NCBI GenBank assembly: GCA_003058525.1
Contig: QBVD01000063.1
Span: 25,842 to 89,841, forward strand
Direction: 5' to 3'
From: a gamma proteobacterium symbiont of Ctena orbiculata
GTDB lineage: Bacteria > Pseudomonadota > Gammaproteobacteria > Chromatiales > Chromatiaceae
DNA: 64,000 nucleotides
Part shown: positions 17,222 through 23,836 of the stretch, in pieces
Layout of the letters: each line of letters begins with the position of its first letter
Position numbering within the stretch: the stretch's first letter is position 1
Position numbers and translations under genes: made by a program
Notes under the pieces: model-generated
The model's input: only the letters and a program-made list of their open reading frames with translations
Database searches by the model: none
Told to the model about the DNA's origin: nothing

Positions 17222-18010
17222 ATGACGGGTACTAAACCAAAGCTCGCGGTCCACAAATTCAGCTCCTGCGACGGCTGCCAGCTGGCGCTGCTGAATTTGG
17301 GTGAGCCACTGCTGCTGCTTCCGCAGTTGGTGGACATTGTTCATTTTGCCGAGGCAGGTCCCAGCGACCCGGTAGCCCAGGCCGATATTGTACTGGTGGA
17401 GGGGAGTGTCTCCACGCCTGAGGATATCGAGCGTATCCGGCAAGTGCGGGAGCACAGCGGTTTGCTGATCTCCATAGGCGCCTGCGCCACCGCAGGCGGG
17501 TTACAGGCACTGGCCAATTTTACTGACCGTGACAGCTGGATTGCGGCGGTCTATGAGCAACCCGACTACATCGACGCCTTGCAACACTCCAATCCCATCT
17601 CCCACTACGTCAAGGTCGATTTCGAGATCCCCGGCTGTCCGGTCAATTCCCGTCAGGTAGTGGCGGCCTTGCGCGACCTGCTGAGCGGCGTCAAACCCCG
17701 CCCGGAGCGCCAGTCGGTCTGTATGGAATGCAAGCGTAAGGGGTTGGTCTGTACCATGGTCAGCAAGGGAGAGCCCTGCATGGGACCGGTGACAGTGGCC
17801 GGATGCGGCGCACTTTGTCCATCCATGGGGCGTGGTTGCTACAGCTGTTACGGACCCCTCGAACAGATCAATGATCGTTCCTTGGCTGAGCGTTTTAACC
17901 AGCTTGGCCTCGACCGGGCAGCCGTCGCACGACGGTTCCATTTTATTGCCAATCATGCCCCTGCCTTTAAACAGGCCGGAGAGCGGCTGAAAGAAACGAC
18001 CAATGAATGA
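17222..18010 (+). CDS. hydD: NiFe hydrogenase delta (small) subunit
   Basis: The 262-aa electron-transfer small subunit of a group 3b-type enzyme. The proximal-cluster motif F-S-S-C-D-G-C-Q-L-A-L lies at about residues 15-25, followed by E-G-S-V and G-A-C-A-T-A-G-G. The C-terminal half is Cys-rich (C-M-E-C-K-R-K-G, C-G-A-L-C-P-S-M-G-R-G-C-Y-S-C-Y-G-P), ligating further Fe-S clusters. No Tat signal is present, so the enzyme is cytoplasmic. Length and motifs match F420-non-reducing or sulfhydrogenase small subunits. The stop overlaps the large-subunit start by 8 bases. Confidence 0.93.
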   Translation: MTGTKPKLAVHKFSSCDGCQLALLNLGEPLLLLPQLVDIVHFAEAGPSDPVAQADIVLVEGSVSTPEDIERIRQVREHSGLLISIGACATAGGLQALANFTDRDSWIAAVYEQPDYIDALQHSNPISHYVKVDFEIPGCPVNSRQVVAALRDLLSGVKPRPERQSVCMECKRKGLVCTMVSKGEPCMGPVTVAGCGALCPSMGRGCYSCYGPLEQINDRSLAERFNQLGLDRAAVARRFHFIANHAPAFKQAGERLKETTNE

Positions 18011-19304
18011 CACAACACGTGATATCCACATCCATGTGCCGGTCTTGACCCGGGTCGAGGGTGAAGGCGCCCTGAAGATCGATGTGGTGGACGGCGCCAT
18101 CCAGAATCTGGCCCTGCACATCTATGAACCGCCGCGGTTATTCGAGAAATTTGTCGAAGACTACGAGTGCAATCAGGTCATCGACATGGTGGCGCGCATC
18201 TGCGGCATCTGTCCGGTGGCCTACCAGATGAGTGCGGTGCAGGCCTTTGAGAGCCTGTTCGGCTTTCAGCCCCCGGACTGGGTGAGGGATATGCGCCGGG
18301 CGATGTACTGCGGTGAATGGCTGCAGAGCCATGCCCTGCATATCCATCTGCTGTCAGCCCCCGATTTTCTCGGTTTCGATTCGGCTATCGCCATGGCGGC
18401 CGACTATCCGGATGCGGTGCGGCGGGGTCTTGAACTGCAGAGCCTCGGCAACGACCTGATTGCGCTTTTCGGTGGTCGTTCGGTGCATCCCGTCGGGGTT
18501 CGTGTCGGAGGATTCTATCGGGCGCCGAGAGAGGATGAAGTAGCAGCCCTACTAAGACGCCTGGAGGCGGCACTGCCGGCAGCCGAGGCCCTGGTAGGCT
18601 GGACTGCCGGGCTCGAATTTCCGGATGACGAACAGGCCTTCACCAGTGTTGCTATGAGTCACCCCGATGAGTACGCCATCAATCAGGGCAACCTGATCTC
18701 GGGGCAGGGCCTGGAGACCGAGATAACCTTCTATGAAAGCTATTTTCAGGAGCACCAGTCCCCCCACTCCACCGCCCTCCATTCGACGCTGGATGAACGT
18801 CCCTATCTGGTCGGTCCCCTGGCCCGGCTCAACCTCAACTTCCATCAGCTGCCCAAGCCGGTGCGCAAGATCATGGACGGGTGCGGTATCCCGTTTCCCA
18901 GCCACAACATGTTCCACAGCATTGTGGCGCGGGCCATCGAGCTTCACCTGGCGGTTTATGAGGCGATCCGGCTGCTGCAAAATTACCATCCGCCCGATGA
19001 ACCCTATATCCCGCTCAAACCCCGGGAGGGTAACGCATTCGGTTGCACCGAAGCGCCGCGCGGTATCCTCTGGCACCGCTACGACGTGGACGACCGGGGA
19101 ATGGTGCGTCATGCCCGCATCGTGCCGCCCACCAGCCAGAATCAAGGGCGGATCGAAGAGGATATCCGCCTTTCACTGGAGCGCTTCGGTCTGGACAATC
19201 CGGATGACGCGCTGCGCCTGAGGGCCGAAAAGGTGATTCGCAATTACGATCCCTGTATCTCTTGCGCCACACATTTTCTCAGACTCGACGTTCATCGCCG
19301 ATGA
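18003..19304 (+). CDS. hydA: NiFe hydrogenase alpha (large, catalytic) subunit
   Basis: The 433-aa subunit carrying the NiFe centre. The N-terminal Cys pair lies in R-I-C-G-I-C-P-V-A-Y-Q (about residue 65), and the C-terminal pair in Y-D-P-C-I-S-C-A-T-H. The upstream E in T-R-V-E-G-E-G is present. The L1 position that is His in many groups is Tyr here. After the terminal His there are nine residues that the maturation endopeptidase should remove. The stop codon overlaps the start of that endopeptidase gene (ATGA). Together with beta, gamma and delta it would oxidise or evolve H2 with NAD(P)(H), and some relatives reduce polysulfide. Confidence 0.94.
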   Translation: MNDTTRDIHIHVPVLTRVEGEGALKIDVVDGAIQNLALHIYEPPRLFEKFVEDYECNQVIDMVARICGICPVAYQMSAVQAFESLFGFQPPDWVRDMRRAMYCGEWLQSHALHIHLLSAPDFLGFDSAIAMAADYPDAVRRGLELQSLGNDLIALFGGRSVHPVGVRVGGFYRAPREDEVAALLRRLEAALPAAEALVGWTAGLEFPDDEQAFTSVAMSHPDEYAINQGNLISGQGLETEITFYESYFQEHQSPHSTALHSTLDERPYLVGPLARLNLNFHQLPKPVRKIMDGCGIPFPSHNMFHSIVARAIELHLAVYEAIRLLQNYHPPDEPYIPLKPREGNAFGCTEAPRGILWHRYDVDDRGMVRHARIVPPTSQNQGRIEEDIRLSLERFGLDNPDDALRLRAEKVIRNYDPCISCATHFLRLDVHRR

Positions 19305-19747
19305 CCCGCGTTCTGGGGGTCGGTTCACCCTTTGGCGCCGATCGACTGGCCTGGCTGGCCATCGATCATCTTGCCGGATTGGGCTGGAAGGATTGTGAAC
19401 TGGTCAAGCTCGATCGACCCGGCAGCCGGCTGGTCAGCTATTTTCATGGTGTTGAGCAGGTGGTGATCATCGATGCCGTATGCTTGTCCGATCAACCGGG
19501 AAGTGTTGTTGCAATAGACCTTGATAGGTTGCAGCAACTGGATTATCCGACCTCCAGTCATGGTTTTGGTGTGGCCGAGGCTGTGGCCCTTGCCAGGCAA
19601 CTGGGTGAACTGCCACCCCGGCTCCACGTGCTGGGTATTCAGACAGGTGAAGATGTCATGCAACTGCCGGCCGTTGATCTACAGGTGCTTGCAAAGCTGG
19701 TTAGCGGCTATTTGGATACGACATCCTTTCAGGGTCGATTGGATTAG
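19301..19747 (+). CDS. Hydrogenase maturation endopeptidase
   Basis: HyaD/HycI/HoxW-type protease of 148 aa that clips the C-terminal tail of the large subunit after nickel insertion. It starts at the ATG overlapping the hydA stop. Family landmarks are G-V-G-S-P-F-G-A-D near the N-terminus (an Asp that binds Ni), V-V-I-I-D-A-V in the middle (second acidic ligand), and S-H-G-F-G-V with the His ligand. The usual G-N-x-L-x-x-D-D is modified to G-S-P-F-G-A-D-R, a form seen in group 3b neighbourhoods. It is the last gene of the operon. Confidence 0.88.
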   Translation: MTRVLGVGSPFGADRLAWLAIDHLAGLGWKDCELVKLDRPGSRLVSYFHGVEQVVIIDAVCLSDQPGSVVAIDLDRLQQLDYPTSSHGFGVAEAVALARQLGELPPRLHVLGIQTGEDVMQLPAVDLQVLAKLVSGYLDTTSFQGRLD

Positions 19748-19761
19748 TGTCAACAGGCCCT
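19741..19761 (+). repeat. Dispersed intergenic motif, copy 1
   Basis: Starts in the last codons of the protease gene and runs across its stop. The core reads GTGTCAACAGGCCCT; a related partial copy, GGTGTCAACAAGCTCT, follows about 20 bases later. Confidence 0.6.
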
Positions 19762-19860
19762 GGTTCGGCAATTCGGTGTCAACAAGCTCTGACACTCGTC
19801 TCATCATCCGCATAAGGTTTTCAGTGAATTGCCGATAAGAGTGATGGGGTTATTCCGGGA

Positions 19861-22245
19861 GTGATGATGAAGCCTAAAAAGATCGGGCGGTTTCAGGTTG
19901 GAGAACAACTGGGTGTTGGCAATCAGGGTACGGTCTATCTCTGTCACGACAGCCAGCTGCAACGCAAGGTTGCGATTAAACTGCTCAACAAGTCGCTGCA
20001 GGAATCATCGTTTCTGGATGAAGCCCGGGCGGCTAGTAAGCTCCAGCATGCCAATATCGTCTCCATCTACGAGGCCGGTGAGCACCAGCAGATACCCTAC
20101 CTGGTGTTTGAGTATGCACAAGGCGAACTACTGAAAGACCTGATCAATGGTGAGCCTTTGGAGGTGGGTGATGCACTGCGGATCTTTCAGGGCCTGCTGG
20201 AAGGCATGGGCCAGGCCCACAAGGCAGGTATAGTCCATCGTGACCTGAAGCCGGCGAACATCATTATCAGCGAGGATAAGGTTCCGAAGATAATGGACTT
20301 CGGCATCGCCCGCCTTTTATCGGAGGCAAAGGGCCCGGATCGTCAACTAATCGGTACACCCAGATACCTGGCGCCGGAGTACATCCAAAGAGGTGAAGTC
20401 GGGCCGCAGGCTGATGTTTTTGCCCTTGGTTTGATTCTGGATGAGATGTTGACCGGAATGCCTGTGTTTAGCGGTCACAATCAGCAGATCGTCATCGATG
20501 CCATTCTCAAGCTGGAGGTGAAGCCCCCATCCCAGTTCAATCCGGCAGTGGATGAGAAGCTCAACCGCTTCATCCTCAAGTCCCTGGAAAAAGATCCTGT
20601 CTTACGTTACAGCGATGCAATCGAGATGTTGCAGGCCTTCAATGAGATGCGTGGCGTGACAGGGGAAAAACTGAGTGTCGAAGAAGATGCGAGCGGTACG
20701 GTGGAGTTCCTGCTCCGGCGGATGAAAAGGAAGAGCGACTTTCCCGCATTGTCGCAGTCGGTGCGCAGCATCAATGCCATGGCCGATGCCAGCAATAAGG
20801 ATGTCAATCAGATGGCGGGCGTCATCGTCAAGGATTTTGCATTGACGAACAAGATCCTGAAGGTGGTCAACTCCGCCTACTATGGACGCTTCTCCGGAAG
20901 AATCGGAACCGTATCGCGGGCAGTCGTGGTTTTGGGTACACAAGCTATCCGCTCGTTGGCGGCCTCTTTGATTTTTTTCGAGCATATCGAAAACAAGCAG
21001 CAGGCCGAACACCTCAGGGAGCTGGTCTCTTCGGCGATGTTCCGTGCAACCCTGGCACACAAGGTGGCGGATGAAATCGATCAGAAGGAGGCCGAGGCCT
21101 ATTTTCTTACCGGTTTGTTGAACGACCTGGGTAAGTTGCTGGTGGCATTCTATCTACCTGATGAGTCACAGGAGATTGATCGGCTGATCAAGGTCGATGG
21201 CAAGGAACCGGTCGCGGCGCAGCACAGCGTGCTGGGTGTCAGTTTCGAAAAGATCGGGATTGAGATCGCCGGGCAGTGGAATTTTCCCAAGTCACTCATC
21301 GATAGTATGAAGCATTGGCAGGGGGATCATAAACCGGTCAACCGATTGGAGCGCAGACGTCTGGTCACCGCATTTGCCGATGATGCCATGGCGGTGATGA
21401 TTGAATCGGGGCTCGACAGCAAATCCGCAATGGAAAGCCTGGCTAAAAAATATGATAAGGGGCTCAACATCACGAACAAGCAGATCTCTCGATTCGCCAC
21501 TCGGTCCATAGAAGAGTTTCAGGAAGTGGCGAAGGCGATATCGGGCGATATATCAGATCAATTCATACAAAAACTCACCTCAAAAACCGATGATTTGCAA
21601 TCCCATAAGGGGGTTGAAAAAAGTAAACCTAAAGCTATGGACAAGGACGGTTTGTCCGAAACACAGATTCTGGATGAAGAGGGTACCCAGACAGTCCGAT
21701 CGACAGCCTCCGAGGATAATCCTCCAGCAACTCCGGAAGATGCGGAAACCCTGCTGATGGATGGCCTGCAGGAGGTGACGGGCATGCTGGTGGGAAACCA
21801 CAGTGTATCCGAAATCTTCAACGTGGTGCTTGAAACCATGTACCGCGCGGTTGGCTTTCAAAGAGTCGTGTTGGCGCTACTGGATCGCAAGCGGGGGGAG
21901 ATGGTGGGCAGATTGGGTTTCGGCAGTTCCGCCGATGAGTTTGTCGAGCTGTTCCACTTTCCCACGGTATATAGCGTGGATGTCTTTCATGGGGCATTGA
22001 AGAATGCCGTGGATGTCTATATCGCAGATACCACCGAAGGGAAGATTCAGGCCGATATTCCCGAATGGTACAAGCAGATCTCCAGTGCGGGATCATTTCT
22101 GCTCTTTCCCCTGGTGGTTAAAAACAAAGCGGTCGGTTTGATCTATGCGGATCATTCCAGTCCGCACGGTCTGGATATCGATAAAAAGAGACTCAATCTG
22201 CTGAAGTCTCTCAGAAATCAGATTGTATTGGCGGTGAAATCCTAG
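19861..22245 (+). CDS. Ser/Thr protein kinase fused to HDOD and GAF domains
   Basis: Three modules in one 794-aa cytoplasmic protein. Residues about 8-265 are a complete Hanks-type kinase: G-V-G-N-Q-G-T-V-Y loop, V-A-I-K lysine, H-R-D-L-K-P-A-N catalytic loop, D-F-G, and a Y-L-A-P-E activation segment end. Residues about 285-490 are an HDOD domain (F-A-L-T-N-K-I-L-K-V-V-N-S-A-Y-Y and G-L-L-N-D-L-G-K). A linker of acidic and Lys-rich sequence leads to a C-terminal GAF domain (about 640-790). All kinase catalytic residues are present. HDOD domains work in signalling, so this looks like a signal integrator with a small-molecule input. Start codon is GTG, with two ATGs following directly. Confidence 0.92.
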   Translation: MMMKPKKIGRFQVGEQLGVGNQGTVYLCHDSQLQRKVAIKLLNKSLQESSFLDEARAASKLQHANIVSIYEAGEHQQIPYLVFEYAQGELLKDLINGEPLEVGDALRIFQGLLEGMGQAHKAGIVHRDLKPANIIISEDKVPKIMDFGIARLLSEAKGPDRQLIGTPRYLAPEYIQRGEVGPQADVFALGLILDEMLTGMPVFSGHNQQIVIDAILKLEVKPPSQFNPAVDEKLNRFILKSLEKDPVLRYSDAIEMLQAFNEMRGVTGEKLSVEEDASGTVEFLLRRMKRKSDFPALSQSVRSINAMADASNKDVNQMAGVIVKDFALTNKILKVVNSAYYGRFSGRIGTVSRAVVVLGTQAIRSLAASLIFFEHIENKQQAEHLRELVSSAMFRATLAHKVADEIDQKEAEAYFLTGLLNDLGKLLVAFYLPDESQEIDRLIKVDGKEPVAAQHSVLGVSFEKIGIEIAGQWNFPKSLIDSMKHWQGDHKPVNRLERRRLVTAFADDAMAVMIESGLDSKSAMESLAKKYDKGLNITNKQISRFATRSIEEFQEVAKAISGDISDQFIQKLTSKTDDLQSHKGVEKSKPKAMDKDGLSETQILDEEGTQTVRSTASEDNPPATPEDAETLLMDGLQEVTGMLVGNHSVSEIFNVVLETMYRAVGFQRVVLALLDRKRGEMVGRLGFGSSADEFVELFHFPTVYSVDVFHGALKNAVDVYIADTTEGKIQADIPEWYKQISSAGSFLLFPLVVKNKAVGLIYADHSSPHGLDIDKKRLNLLKSLRNQIVLAVKS

Positions 22246-22315
22246 GGATTGTAAGATCTGTCCAATAAACATCAATCGCCGTCAATAATCAAAAACAGCT
22301 ACGGCTCGGCATATT

Positions 22316-22337
22316 GGATTTGTGTTAACAGGCCCTA
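22316..22337 (+). repeat. Dispersed intergenic motif, copy 2
   Basis: Core TGTTAACAGGCCCTA between the kinase gene and the next gene. It matches copy 3 (38096-38117, opposite strand) at all but one of 22 bases. Confidence 0.65.
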
Positions 22338-22357
22338 TAATTTGAAGCTACCGGAAT

Positions 22358-23083
22358 ATGTCTGGTGCTCGGATTTCAGTCTCACAACTGGAAGCCGTAA
22401 TGTTGGGATTCAACGCCATATTTAACATAGTGAAAGCATATAGCACTAAAGATTCGCTGATCTTGTTTCTGACATGCATCATGCTAATGTCTCCGGGACA
22501 TATCAGTGCATGTGGTTGGTGGGGTGACGGTGAAGTCAATAGGGAGGATAACGAAGAAATAACGACACCGGATGGAAGGGTGTTGCCCCACATAGTAAAC
22601 CATCACTCATCAAAGCTTCCGGGACGGATGGGTTACGGCATTGCAATACCTGATCCGGGTCGTGCCATTCCTTATCTGCAGGCGACCATGGGACGCCCGC
22701 TCAATCGTATTGCGGAGCTGAGCGCGTTCGGGTTTAAAACGGTCATCGATATCGGTACATCTGAAAAGAGTGCTCGTCTGCACCGAAAGGAGACCGAAGT
22801 GCTTGGTATGCGCTATATAAGCATACCGGTAGACGGCAACCTGCCGAGCCGGGAGCAGGTTGAGGATTTCACTCAACATGTTGTAGATGCCAGCCATGGA
22901 ATGCTGTTGGTCTATGCCCCAAGATCAGAACTGCTTGGGACTATGTGGGCGGCCTACCGGATGAATCTTGGCGCACCTGTCGGCTTCGCCATTAAGGAAG
23001 GCAGAGAACTCGGTATGCTGCCTGATCAAGAGATTACTCTTCGTAATCGTTATGGATCAAAAAAAGACCCTGAAACGCCCTAG
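22358..23083 (+). CDS. Exported phosphatase-like (DSP/DUF442-type) protein lacking catalytic Cys
   Basis: A hydrophobic stretch (about residues 40-50 from this start) ends in H-I-S-A-C-G-W-W-G-D-G-E, a possible lipobox (I-S-A-C) or signal cut, so it is probably periplasmic; the true start may be internal. The folded part (about 105-225) resembles dual-specificity phosphatase/DUF442 domains: F-K-T-V-I-D-I-G-T early, Y-I-S-I-P-V-D-G in the middle, and V-Y-A-P-R-S-E-L-L-G-T-M-W where the P-loop should be. Aligned to the usual H-C-x5-R, the Cys is Ala and the Arg is Leu. Catalysis as a phosphatase is unlikely. The last codons overlap a minus-strand terminator. Confidence 0.75.
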   Translation: MSGARISVSQLEAVMLGFNAIFNIVKAYSTKDSLILFLTCIMLMSPGHISACGWWGDGEVNREDNEEITTPDGRVLPHIVNHHSSKLPGRMGYGIAIPDPGRAIPYLQATMGRPLNRIAELSAFGFKTVIDIGTSEKSARLHRKETEVLGMRYISIPVDGNLPSREQVEDFTQHVVDASHGMLLVYAPRSELLGTMWAAYRMNLGAPVGFAIKEGRELGMLPDQEITLRNRYGSKKDPETP

Positions 23084-23103
23084 CTGAACAGGGGTTTCGG
23101 GTC
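23059..23103 (-). terminator. Intrinsic terminator of the molybdoenzyme operon
   Basis: On the minus strand a stem of GACCC-GAAAC-CCC type (23066-23081 with 23090-23103) is followed directly by seven Ts. It lies about 50 bases past the TorD-like stop codon and overlaps the end of the convergent gene. Confidence 0.8.
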
Positions 23104-23153
23104 GATAAAAGTCCTTAAATAGCTGCCTTCATCGGATGGTTTGTATTGCTTAT

Positions 23154-23807
23154 CTAGGCGGCTGTTTCGGTTACTAGACTCTGCTCTTCGAGCTTAAGGA
23201 AACTGTTTGTCAACTTAGCCAGTTCCCGGTAAAAAGGAATACCTGCCTGCGCTATCACCGCATCACAGAACTTGGGTATCCAACCCAGAATATGCTGTTG
23301 CAAGAACATGCGCTGAATTGACAGGCAGTACTCGGCACTGATGCGATCCATCTCTATCCACTTGTCGGTTTCCCAATCGGCCAGCTTCTGCATGAACTCA
23401 AGTTCAACGCTGATATGATCAGGCAGCCCCGTGAACTGGGAAGCGTAATCAAGTCCGGTTGTCTCGATAAACTTCTTCACTTCAACTGTTCTGGCGCCCC
23501 ATAAACCACCTGAGTCACCATCCACTTCAGTGAAAATCGATTCATGGGCGGAAATATGCCGTCCAGGACCTATGAACAGGCGCGAAAATTCAAGCGCAAG
23601 TTGATCGGCTATGGTTGATACGGGTTCGCTGTAAAAAGAGCTCCCCATTTCCAGCTCCATGTCCGAGAAGGCCCCCGCCAAGCGGGGCCCCCTCAGTTCG
23701 TTGATGAAGGCTTCGCTGGGCTCCTGCCGAAAGACCAGGGTCAATAACCCATACATGTCACTTCTTGTTTTGGCGTTATCGGCCATTTTATTCCAGTCGG
23801 TTCCCAT
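23154..23807 (-). CDS. TorD/DmsD-family molybdoenzyme chaperone
   Basis: A 217-aa all-helical cytoplasmic chaperone that usually binds the Tat signal of a partner molybdoenzyme until cofactor is loaded. Family landmarks are Y-G-L-L-T-L-V-F-R-Q-E-P near the N-terminus, the central E-F-S-R-L-F-I-G-P-G-R-H-I-S-A-H-E-S, and the D-H-I-S-V-E-L-E-F-M motif at about 130. These last two are the classic TorD signatures. It is the last gene of the operon, 29 bases downstream of the molybdoenzyme, its evident client. Confidence 0.93.
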   Translation of the reverse strand: MGTDWNKMADNAKTRSDMYGLLTLVFRQEPSEAFINELRGPRLAGAFSDMELEMGSSFYSEPVSTIADQLALEFSRLFIGPGRHISAHESIFTEVDGDSGGLWGARTVEVKKFIETTGLDYASQFTGLPDHISVELEFMQKLADWETDKWIEMDRISAEYCLSIQRMFLQQHILGWIPKFCDAVIAQAGIPFYRELAKLTNSFLKLEEQSLVTETAA

Positions 23808-23836
23808 TTCAGCTCTCCTCTTTCAGTAGACTCAAT

